Shown: positions 57,540-63,812 of the stretch, piece by piece
How the letters are laid out: every line of letters begins with the position of its first letter
Position numbering within the stretch: the first letter of the stretch is position 1
Program-made: the position numbers and the translations under genes
DNA from: a virus
Virus record (IMG/VR): IMGVR_UViG_3300046642_000884
Coordinates: 1-64,000 of that record
Direction: 5' to 3' (one strand)
Length of the DNA: 64,000 bases
The notes under the pieces: generated by a model
What the model saw: only the letters and a program-made list of their open reading frames with translations
Told to the model about the DNA's origin: nothing
Database searches by the model: none

Positions 57540-58440
57540 GAAACCTGAGATTACAGTTTCATTGATCGGCCTTTGAAGATTATGCCCCAAGATTGCCCAC
57601 TCGGGTTTCATTCGCGTCCACTCACTGCTTTTGATGCCATCGCTAGTCAACAAGTATCCGATCATGGTCGCCTTTGAAAGGTGGCGGTTCCTTTATCGCG
57701 GTAAGCTACTCGTCTGATTGTCGCTCCACCTGACTTTGGATCAGTTAGTCGCCGCTAAGCGATTATGAAGTTTCCTCAAACAACAGGGGTGAACCTTGCG
57801 GGCTCGCCTCGGACGATCTTCCTTGCGGGATCGTGTTTGACCACTTACGTCTACCACTGGAACAGTCTTTGCCTTTTTCTGAATGCTTCGTTTCAAATGA
57901 AGTTGAAATACCAATCTCGACACCCGCTTTATACACACATAATAACGTTGAAGCACGTTAAACTCTATGTGTATACTGGAGCGGGCGATGGGAATCGAAC
58001 CCATAGTAGAACCTACCTAGAAGCGCTGTTCCAGTTGTTCCGTAAGGTTTTGGCCTTATAGAATGCAACACTCCTAATTCCTTTCTCCTTGCGGGATACT
58101 CGAAAATACTTCAGGACAACGTACGAGCCGCCACCCTTGATATTTCGCGCCGCCCTTTGCCGCTAAGCATCGGACTTTGTCGCGCCCTGATCATTTACTA
58201 TCATATCTAAGTTGTTTGCGTATGATCGGTAGAGCCTAGCTGCCCTTTATTCCCCCAGTGTTACCCAGGAAACATTAACCTTCACCAACTGTCGATCCTA
58301 TCGCCACGGCCAAGTGACGAACTCCCTTGTTAGGAAATTAGTTTGATCGGTATGCTTCGCCCATTTCTGGTCGGGGGTGGTATAGGACACAATCCCCTGT
58401 CAGTTACTTACGTAACCTCTTTCCGCATACGGGAAACTGA
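57540..58440 (-). ncRNA. Giant structured phage RNA with embedded permuted tRNA-like domain
   Basis: About 900 bases, no credible gene, own promoter. Many hairpins with GNRA-type loops: GTTAC-GTAA-GTAAC, TTTCC/GGAAA, ACGATC/GATCGT, GAGCC/GGTTC, CTGA/TCAG. Inside lies a T-arm ATGGG-TTCGATT-CCCAT (57988-58004), CGCCCGC, T, CCA (57977-57987), a 49-base spacer, then GCGGGTG (57921-57927) that pairs with CGCCCGC; CTGTTCCAGT (57856-57865, minus) pairs with ACTGGAACAG (58026-58035). Could be a GOLLD- or ROOL-like RNA, or a second split tmRNA-like RNA; no LAA-ending tag was found. Confidence 0.65.
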
Positions 58441-58446
58441 ATTTTA

Positions 58447-58475
58447 AATCTAACACGTCTATCCATATATGTCAA
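58447..58475 (-). promoter_or_regulatory. Promoter of the giant RNA
   Basis: AACAGTTC, TTGACA (58470-58475), 17 bases, TAGATT (58447-58452); start near 58440. Confidence 0.8.
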
Positions 58476-58481
58476 GAACTG

Positions 58482-58558
58482 TTTTCACTGGGTGTGCCAC
58501 CAAGCAATCCTGCGGCCACAGGCGGATAGCTACTCCTACCGAATCGAACGGTTCACCC
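58482..58558 (-). other. Cloverleaf-like element, unassigned
   Basis: Outer stem TGGGTG/CACCCA; first arm is T-arm-like ACCG-TTCGATT-CGGT, then CCTG/CAGG. A T-arm directly after the 5' strand is the wrong order for a tRNA. Confidence 0.35.
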
Positions 58559-58563
58559 AATTC

Positions 58564-58638
58564 TGGTGCAGCCTCGGAATTTTGAAATCCGGACCTCAAG
58601 AATGTCGATCTTGCGCTCTTCCTCTGAGCTAAGGCTGC
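58564..58638 (-). tRNA. tRNA-Val (GAC), C at position 33
   Basis: GCAGCCT/AGGCTGC, GCTC/GAGC, CAAGA-TCGACAT-TCTTG, loop TTCAAAA, CCA. Position 33 is C. Confidence 0.88.
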
Positions 58639-58808
58639 TAAAAACCAAAACCTAACATCGCTATAATTTTGAAGATTCCGATAACAATGATGATGATTTT
58701 TAGTATTTGGATAATGTTGCCGGGAATACCGGCCATTCCGCCTAACCAGTCAAGGATGGCAATCAGCAGGATGATAAAAAGTAGAGTTATGAGAACTCCT
58801 AGGACCAT
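58638..58808 (-). CDS. Two-helix membrane protein, leaderless late
   Basis: 56 residues, hydrophobic throughout (MVLGVLITLLFIILLIAILD). TATAAATA (58813-58820) ends four bases before ATG. Confidence 0.6.
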   Translation of the reverse strand: MVLGVLITLLFIILLIAILDWLGGMAGIPGNIIQILKIIIIVIGIFKIIAMLGFGF

Positions 58809-58893
58809 GATATATTTATAAGGGAATGGTCGAGGCCCTATGTTTTGTTATCTATCCTCGCTTGTAATACTTTTATAAAAGTATAAAGGGTTC

Positions 58894-58967
58894 TGGTAGG
58901 CCTTAACGGTACTGCCCCGTTTTATTCTGGGTGTAGGCCAGATACTTTACTTTTAAGATAAAGGCCT
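58894..58967 (-). tRNA. tRNA-Val (TAC), abnormal T-loop
   Basis: AGGCCTT/AAGGCCT, anticodon arm TCTGG-CCTACAC-CCAGA (C33), T-stem AACGG/CCGTT with loop GGCAGTA, A then CCA. Confidence 0.7.
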
Positions 58968-58985
58968 TTTAGATAAATATTATTT

Positions 58986-59615
58986 ATGGTCCTCCCAACT
59001 TCCAATACCGATCATATTGTCCTGCAGTTCTCCACTTGCGCTCCGGCAAGTTTCGTTCCATTCACAAAAGGCTGGCCGAATCGTTGGACCAAGGCCATTC
59101 GGATACTAGGACATACTTATTTTTCACATGTTGATTTTGTTTTGGCAGACGGAACAATGCTTGGAGCTTCCGATAATCCTGATGCTCCAGTCATTGCTGG
59201 TTCACCTCGTGGCGTTGCAATTCGACCTCATGAATATCAAGAGTTTGGAATACGCCGTCGAATGATACTTTTCACTCCTCGGGTAAATGAAATACTTGCT
59301 TATGCTCATAAACAGATCGGCAAGCCATTTGATTCAGGGGCTCTCAATCCTAAGGTGTTCCTGTCTGATCCGTTTCTTGGAGACATTGAATCAAGAGATT
59401 GGCGGGACCCGCATAAATGGTTTTGTGCAGAATACTCGGTTTGTTGCTTTGAACAAGGAAATTATTGGGGAGATGGAGTCAAGTGTCCGATGATGAAAAA
59501 TAGAATAACGCCGGCCGATGAGTTTTTGATTTTTATGATGGATTCGGCATTCGTCAATCGCGATACCTTCTTCGAACCTTTACACGATCTAAAAATGTGG
59601 CCAAACGAAAAATGA
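58986..59615 (+). CDS. Permuted papain-like (NlpC/P60-type) hydrolase
   Basis: 209 residues. ILGHTYFSHVDFVLADGTML (40-59, His) and HKWFCAEYSVCCFEQ (about 142-156, Cys nucleophile) with AHKQIGKPFDSGA between them. Circularly permuted order as in YiiX-like enzymes. Leaderless: ATAAATA ends six bases before ATG. Confidence 0.65.
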   Translation: MVLPTSNTDHIVLQFSTCAPASFVPFTKGWPNRWTKAIRILGHTYFSHVDFVLADGTMLGASDNPDAPVIAGSPRGVAIRPHEYQEFGIRRRMILFTPRVNEILAYAHKQIGKPFDSGALNPKVFLSDPFLGDIESRDWRDPHKWFCAEYSVCCFEQGNYWGDGVKCPMMKNRITPADEFLIFMMDSAFVNRDTFFEPLHDLKMWPNEK

Positions 59616-59890
59616 CCGATACACCTAAACCAAAAAATGTAATCAAAACTATTACACATCCAATCACAATATCTCCAAAGAAGATTGAGCTGGGGCTGAC
59701 CTGGTATGGAACGGCGTTCCAGGTCAAGACAATTAAGAACTCAACCTATTACAGACCTGGACAATGGATGACCGCAGAAGTTGCTCAGAAATGTTGCGAT
59801 ATTCCCAACTGGGAGGTTACGATGGTTGATAATGACTTCTTAGGGACATTGCTTGGTTCGGTGACGTCACATATTCCGCTGCCGATATAG
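59612..59890 (+). CDS. Small unknown protein
   Basis: 92 residues from ATG 59612 (ATGA overlap). ITISPKKIELGLTWYGTAFQ; C-terminal hydrophobic patch. Confidence 0.55.
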   Translation: MTDTPKPKNVIKTITHPITISPKKIELGLTWYGTAFQVKTIKNSTYYRPGQWMTAEVAQKCCDIPNWEVTMVDNDFLGTLLGSVTSHIPLPI

Positions 59891-59892
59891 AA

Positions 59893-59977
59893 TGGTGGGT
59901 AACCTGCGAATCGAACGCAGCTAGCCGAAAGGCGTGGCTTTTACAGAGCCTCTGGTGTCCCAGCACGCGCGTTACCC
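59893..59977 (-). tRNA. tRNA-Tyr (GTA)
   Basis: GGGTAAC/GTTACCC, loop CTGTAAA, long variable arm GCCTTTCGGC, T-arm CTGCG-TTCGATT-CGCAG, CCA. Confidence 0.9.
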
Positions 59978-59981
59978 ATAA

Positions 59982-60058
59982 TGGTCAGGGCGGTCAGAAT
60001 TGAACTGACGGTCTTCTGGTTCCAGGCCAGACGGATTACCAAGCTTTCCCACGCCCTG
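59982..60058 (-). tRNA. tRNA-Pro (TGG), C at position 33
   Basis: CAGGGCG/CGCCCTG, TCTGG-CCTGGAA-CCAGA, GTCAG-TTCAATT-CTGAC, CCA. Confidence 0.88.
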
Positions 60059-60064
60059 TTAAAT

Positions 60065-60140
60065 TGGAAGCCTGAGTCGGTGCTGCCCCGACTAAAACCG
60101 GGTTTGCAATCCGGCACCGCTGCTGTTTGGTTTTCAGGCT
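60065..60140 (-). tRNA. tRNA-Cys (GCA), abnormal T-loop
   Basis: AGCCTGA/TCAGGCT, anticodon loop TTGCAAA on CCGG/CCGG, T-stem GTCGG/CCGAC with loop GGCAGCA, CCA. Confidence 0.7.
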
Positions 60141-60165
60141 GTTTGATTTCTGGACCTTATTGAAT

Positions 60166-60275
60166 ACGGAAGCCGGAGGATGTTGTAAATCTCCATTTTG
60201 TTCCACAAGAGCGCTGATGCCGCGGTCATGACCGCCGTCGAACTTGCGCTGCGCTACAACCGCAGGAACTTCCGT
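60166..60275 (-). other. Structured element between tRNAs
   Basis: Closed by ACGGAAG/CTTCCGT; contains GCGGTCATGACCGC (palindrome). No CCA; function unknown. Confidence 0.35.
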
Positions 60276-60279
60276 AAGA

Positions 60280-60359
60280 TGGTGTTGCAAGTGGGACTTG
60301 AACCCACAGAATCCCAAAGGTTTGAGCTTTGGAGGTTTGCCTGTTTCCGTCATTGCAAC
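60280..60359 (-). tRNA. tRNA-Leu (CAA), short variable loop
   Basis: GTTGCAA/TTGCAAC, CAAAG-CTCAAAC-CTTTG, seven-base variable loop, GTGGG-TTCAAGT-CCCAC, CCA. Confidence 0.8.
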
Positions 60360-60367
60360 AAATTGAA

Positions 60368-60446
60368 TTGTGCTATAACATCAGTGCACTGATCTGCCAG
60401 GTCGCGTCTAGATCACTTCCTTACTCCCGTCAAGGAGCTAGCACAA
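60368..60446 (-). other. Structured element between tRNAs
   Basis: Outer TTGTGCTA/TAGCACAA, inner CTCC/GGAG and ATCAGTGCACTGAT. No CCA. Confidence 0.35.
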
Positions 60447-60449
60447 ACT

Positions 60450-60527
60450 TGGTAGGTCAAGTCAGACTCGAACTGACAGACACCTCGTTTTAAGCGAGAT
60501 AGGTATTCCGATTCCCTTCATTGACCC
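60450..60527 (-). tRNA. tRNA-Leu (TAA), short variable loop
   Basis: GGGTCAA/TTGACCT, TCTCG-CTTAAAA-CGAGG, five-base variable loop, GTCAG-TTCGAGT-CTGAC, CCA. Confidence 0.85.
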
Positions 60528-60531
60528 GGAT

Positions 60532-60614
60532 TGGTAGACGACCGGGGAGTCGAACCCCGAAAAGCGCCGCTTCTAAGGCGGTTAGGTGTGCCAGTTTCCA
60601 TATGCCAGTCGTCC
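60532..60614 (-). tRNA. tRNA-Leu (TAG), short variable loop
   Basis: GGACGAC/GTCGTCT, CCGC-CTTAGAA-GCGG, variable loop CGCTTTT, long D region, CGGGG-TTCGACT-CCCCG, CCA. Confidence 0.85.
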
Positions 60615-60619
60615 GTATT

Positions 60620-60701
60620 TGGCTTCGGGTTGGGTTGCACGACTTCCCTTGCGTGACTCTCCAACCTATTCCTGGCCAGGAATGAAAGGTTGGCACCCGA
60701 A
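60620..60701 (-). other. tRNA-like element with nested arms and CCA
   Basis: TTCGGGT/ACCCGAA then G and CCA. CCAACCT/AGGTTGG encloses ATTCC/GGAAT; a CACG/CGTG arm follows. No T-loop consensus. Confidence 0.45.
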
Positions 60702-60707
60702 TAACTT

Positions 60708-60777
60708 TGGCGGGCCGAGTCGTTGATAGTGTTTATAGGCGATTGCAATCGCCATCACTATCAAAGACGTCAGGCCC
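60708..60777 (-). other. Rod-like tRNA-like element with CCA
   Basis: GGGCC/GGCCC then G and CCA. TTGATAGTG/CACTATCAA encloses GGCGAT-TGCA-ATCGCC; no D- or T-arm visible. Loop could present a TGC anticodon. Confidence 0.4.
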
Positions 60778-60782
60778 ATATT

Positions 60783-60858
60783 TGGTGGAGGTCGCGAGAC
60801 TCGAACTCGCCGCCTACTGCTTGCAAGGCAGTTGCTCTCCCAGATGAGCTAGACCCCC
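60783..60858 (-). tRNA. tRNA-Ala (TGC)
   Basis: Canonical: GGGGGTC/GACCTCC, GCTC/GAGC, ACTGC-CTTGCAA-GCAGT, GCGAG-TTCGAGT-CTCGC, CCA. Confidence 0.95.
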
Positions 60859-60942
60859 CGTTTTTATTCTTTTCCAACATTTTAGATGATGTTTATGCAT
60901 CTTTACCTTCTATCACTATAGCCCCGTGATTAGTTGTTGATT

Positions 60943-61290
60943 TTAGTATTTGCGAAATGGTAAATCGTCAAGGCATGTCCTGAACAAGAACGATAACAAC
61001 GACCAATGTTGACCAGGAGGACATTCTGGAGGAGAGGATGAAGAAGAGGGTGGAGGCGAAGGTGGAATTGTCACACACTTATCTTCCGAAAAAGTTTGAC
61101 CGTTTGGACACGTTGAACGATGCTTATGTTCAGTATAATGCTTATGTTCAGTATGATGCTTATGATAAGCATGAGGCTGATGATAAGTATAAAACCAAGG
61201 AAAAGGAAACCAATACAAACGTGCCGAAGCTGGCGACACTGATGTTGTGATCAAACTTAAAACAAATAATATCAAAAAGATTGTTCGCAT
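60943..61290 (-). CDS. Secreted His-rich protein
   Basis: 115 residues from ATG 61290. Signal peptide (MRTIFLILFVLSLITTSVSP), His repeats (HKHHTEHKHYTEHKH), Cys pair, Pro/Ser run. Possible metal binding. Confidence 0.65.
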   Translation of the reverse strand: MRTIFLILFVLSLITTSVSPASARLYWFPFPWFYTYHQPHAYHKHHTEHKHYTEHKHRSTCPNGQTFSEDKCVTIPPSPPPSSSSSPPECPPGQHWSLLSFLFRTCLDDLPFRKY

Positions 61291-61309
61291 ATAATATTTA
61301 TCACTAAGA

Positions 61310-61384
61310 TGGTGCCTCAATCGTGAATTGAACACGAATTCCTGCTTTACCAAAGCAGTGTTCTAACCATTGAACTAAAGAGGC
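61310..61384 (-). tRNA. tRNA-Thr (GGT)
   Basis: GTTC/GAAC, CTGCT-TTGGTAA-AGCAG, TCGTG-TTCAATT-CACGA, CCA. Acceptor GCCTCTT/TTGAGGC has two end mismatches. Confidence 0.85.
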
Positions 61385-61540
61385 TTAACCTGGAAATGTG
61401 ACTTCTTGATGATACGAATTACCATCATTGTGGTGGGCTGGAGCCGTGAGATATCCAGCCCATACTAAAAAAATTATTGCGAGCATCAATACAGTGATGA
61501 TCATAGCAGCTTCGAATGCCGCCAAGAGATATTTGGTCAT
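61385..61540 (-). CDS. Small membrane protein
   Basis: 51 residues, one long helix (residues 4-30), polar tail. Stop adjoins tRNA-Thr. Confidence 0.55.
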   Translation of the reverse strand: MTKYLLAAFEAAMIITVLMLAIIFLVWAGYLTAPAHHNDGNSYHQEVTFPG

Positions 61541-61546
61541 TACCCT

Positions 61547-61801
61547 TTATCGTAGATCGAGGGGTAGATGATGTTGCCTATAGTACTCGCGAGCTTCGGC
61601 GCGATGGGCGCGGGCCCAAAGAACTTCATTGGGATGCTCCCAATAATAGCTACAAGCGCCATCGAATCGATGATAGGAACAATAGCCACGGTCTAGTTGG
61701 TGTTCGATTACAGCTCCGGCAACGCCAGCAGCCACAAGGGCACAACCTCCGGCCTGAAGTCCAACGAATAATAGAGTAAGGAGTAGAGCGATTTTCTTCA
61801 T
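61547..61801 (-). CDS. Lipoprotein, leaderless late
   Basis: 84 residues from ATG 61801. MKKIALLLTLLFVGLQAGGC has a lipobox with Cys at about 20; soluble part Arg/His/Tyr-rich. ATAAATA five bases before ATG. An outer spanin role is possible. Confidence 0.65.
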   Translation of the reverse strand: MKKIALLLTLLFVGLQAGGCALVAAGVAGAVIEHQLDRGYCSYHRFDGACSYYWEHPNEVLWARAHRAEAREYYRQHHLPLDLR

Positions 61802-61812
61802 GCTGTTATTTA

Positions 61813-62004
61813 TTAATGTTTTACAACTGAACCGGATATTGGCATACATTCTCCATGTACACCAAGTATATTAATATCTGCATAGCCTTGTTGAACAATA
61901 GCAAGCTTACAGTCGTTTAGTGTTGGATAGTTTCCTGGTAAAACTCCTTGAGACTGATGAAAAAAGTTTAATAAAACAATAACCCAAACTGATACAGTTG
62001 ACAT
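61813..62004 (-). CDS. Small exported protein
   Basis: 63 residues, hydrophobic N terminus, two Cys; AAAGGAGTAAC site and TATAAATA at 62023-62030. Confidence 0.6.
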   Translation of the reverse strand: MSTVSVWVIVLLNFFHQSQGVLPGNYPTLNDCKLAIVQQGYADINILGVHGECMPISGSVVKH

Positions 62005-62022
62005 GGTGTTACTCCTTTGGGT

Positions 62023-62030
62023 TATTTATA
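62023..62030 (-). promoter_or_regulatory. Late promoter box TATAAATA
   Basis: Exact T4-type late element 18 bases before ATG 62004. Confidence 0.7.
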
Positions 62031-62034
62031 TAGA

Positions 62035-62111
62035 TGGTAGGGCGACGGGGATTCGAACCCCGGTTTCACAGTTTGAAGGACTGTTTTCCTGGACCGCTAG
62101 AAGACCGCCCC
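62035..62111 (-). tRNA. tRNA-Glu (TTC), C at position 33
   Basis: GGGGCGG/TCGCCCT, ACAGT-CCTTCAA-ACTGT, CGGGG-TTCGAAT-CCCCG, CCA. Confidence 0.88.
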
Positions 62112-62433
62112 ATTAACGAACGTTTTGCTGCTTGACTTTACAAACACCTGTTCTTTCACAGGAGGACCGTCCGTCCTAGACCATTATTTGTATCAACGCG
62201 ATAGTCAGGCGCACTAGGTGATTTCGTGTGGGCCGCTTTTACGTGTTAGCTTCCGCCGGCCTTTAGGGCCTTACCCACAGCACACGTCATTCGGGATAAT
62301 CTCAGAGTGCACTCGGGATAATCTCAGAGTGCACTATCCGCAACTATCCTACATTGAACTTCTACGACTTTTATTTTTTGGTCGAAAGCTAGAAACGACA
62401 GGACGACCTCATTACCCCGAGGCCGGTGGGGGT
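62112..62433 (-). ncRNA. Possible structured noncoding RNA
   Basis: 320 bases between tRNAs without a gene; GC-rich hairpins (GGCC/GGCC near 62260) and a 22-bp tandem repeat. Likely transcribed with the tRNAs from 63104. Class unknown. Confidence 0.4.
62291..62334. repeat. 22-bp tandem repeat, two copies
   Basis: TCGGGATAATCTCAGAGTGC plus AC, repeated exactly at 62291 and 62313. Confidence 0.9.
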
Positions 62434-62508
62434 TGGCACCGGAGGTAGGAATCGAACCCACTGCGCGCGGTATTGGAAGCCGCCGTTCTGCCAATGAACT
62501 ACACCGGT
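62434..62508 (-). tRNA. tRNA-Trp (CCA)
   Basis: GTTC/GAAC, GCGGC-TTCCAAT-ACCGC, GTGGG-TTCGATT-CCTAC, CCA encoded. Confidence 0.85.
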
Positions 62509-62512
62509 ATAT

Positions 62513-62589
62513 TGGCTCCCATCGTAGGATTCGAACCTACCACGATCTGATTAACAGTCAGGTTCACACACCTAGTGCGATTGATGGGA
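62513..62589 (-). tRNA. tRNA-Asn (GTT)
   Basis: TCCCATC/GATGGGA, loop CTGTTAA, GTAGG-TTCGAAT-CCTAC, CCA. Confidence 0.9.
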
Positions 62590-62596
62590 ATAATCT

Positions 62597-62671
62597 TGGT
62601 GCCGGAAGGAGGAATCGAACCTCCATACCTCGCTTACAAGGCGAGACCTCTACCATTAAGGCTATACCGGC
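62597..62671 (-). tRNA. tRNA-Thr (TGT)
   Basis: CTCGC-CTTGTAA-GCGAG, GGAGG-TTCGATT-CCTCC, CCA; one acceptor mismatch. Confidence 0.9.
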
Positions 62672-62839
62672 GAATATCTTTCCCTCAATGATCTTGATGC
62701 TATCTCTGACCCTGCCTAGTGGGATAAGAAGGTGTCACGGGACGTAAAGACACCACCTTGCCTCCGATTGGCGATTTGTCGGTTAGGGGAGCATTTGCGC
62801 TTCATGCCGCCGACAAGCCTGCTACAAAACTTATATATT
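62672..62839 (-). other. Gene-free spacer with stems
   Basis: TTGTCGG/CCGACAA around GCAT/ATGC, and a GTGTC/GACAC hairpin. No gene or known RNA recognised. Confidence 0.35.
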
Positions 62840-62915
62840 TGGTGCCACCGGACAGATTTGGACTGTCTTTTCAGCTTTACGAAGGCTGTACATCACCAGA
62901 AATGCTTCAGGTGGC
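62840..62915 (-). tRNA. tRNA-Thr (CGT), tentative
   Basis: GCCACCT/CGGTGGC, CAGCC-TTCGTAA-AGCTG (one mismatch), GACAG-TCCAAAT-CTGTC, CCA. Confidence 0.7.
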
Positions 62916-63103
62916 TTCAAATATATAACTGGAGGGGGAGTTTTTAGGTTCCGTTTCCTCCACTTTTAGCGGAGGCTTGAACCTTCGCTAGAAGTTAGAT
63001 GATATTATACACGGACCATTCGCTCGGCGCGAGGCCGGCAAAGGTTTTAGTTATAGTACTACGTAAACACATCTTAATCATTGTTCTATTTATATATATT
63101 CTC

Positions 63104-63132
63104 AATGTAATGGTTCTGGGACAGAATGTCAA
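63104..63132 (-). promoter_or_regulatory. Promoter of the right tRNA block
   Basis: TTGACA (63127-63132), 17 bases, TACATT (63104-63109). No gene is seen between 62916 and 63277 apart from stem CGAGC/GCTCG around ATCACG/CGTGAT (about 63140-63180). Confidence 0.7.
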
Positions 63133-63277
63133 TAGCTTTTTCGAGCTTTCCTATCACGATTTCGTGATCGAGGCAGGCTCGCTATGACGACTTACGGAAT
63201 GTCCATCCGCAAGGTTAGGTTAAGAGCATAGTCAACCTAGGACAAATCGCCTGTCAGTCTATTTAGTAAATAGGCTT

Positions 63278-63808
63278 ATGGTTGTAAAGAATACTGAGGC
63301 TGCATTATCGCTTATAATAAAATGGGAAGGCCCCGAGGTTAATCGTTCCTCGACAGAACCGGGAGGAATATCCAAGTATGGTATCTCACTTCAGACCTAT
63401 GCTGACTTCTGTAAGAAAAACGCTTTGCCAGTTCCTACCATGGACGATATCGCAGCGTTTACCGAGCTACAAGCTCGAGATTTTTATTCGAACTCGTTTC
63501 TCCCATCTATAAGATTTAACGATCTTCCGTCAGGAGTGGATGTTCGTCTGGTTGATATCGCAATAAATCTTGGAGTAACTGGAGCAATTAATATTCTGGA
63601 AATGGTGTTGCTGCAATGGCCGCTCACCGGACACATAACTGATGACCTAATAAAAATGATAAATAGTTATGATGCTAAGTGTATAGTGTTAGCTTTATCC
63701 GCCGCGTATATTTCCAATAAACACACAAAACCTACGTGGATAACATTTGGACACGGATGGACTAATCGAAATATTGATGGAACTCAAAAATGTTTAGCCT
63801 TGGTATAA
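63278..63808 (+). CDS. GH108-like endolysin
   Basis: 176 residues. IIKWEGPEVNRSSTEPGGIS then KYGISLQTYADF (13-44) is the N-acetylmuramidase GH108 core with its catalytic Glu; LVDIAINLGVTGAINILEMV fits the C-terminal part. TAAATA ends five bases before ATG. Confidence 0.8.
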   Translation: MVVKNTEAALSLIIKWEGPEVNRSSTEPGGISKYGISLQTYADFCKKNALPVPTMDDIAAFTELQARDFYSNSFLPSIRFNDLPSGVDVRLVDIAINLGVTGAINILEMVLLQWPLTGHITDDLIKMINSYDAKCIVLALSAAYISNKHTKPTWITFGHGWTNRNIDGTQKCLALV

Positions 63809-63812
63809 AAAA

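Noticed and set aside
57741-58004. Open frame ending ...NRLAATN inside the giant RNA
   Set aside because: Overlaps the T-arm and paired acceptor strands; no ribosome site; LAATN is not a normal tmRNA tag ending.
60036-60353. Minus-strand frame across Pro, Cys and Leu tRNAs
   Set aside because: Entirely covered by tRNAs and a structured element.
61038-61250. Plus-strand frame with Tyr/Asp repeats
   Set aside because: Shadow of the His-rich signal-peptide protein on the other strand.
62291-62334. CRISPR array
   Set aside because: Only two abutting copies with no spacers; a tandem duplication.
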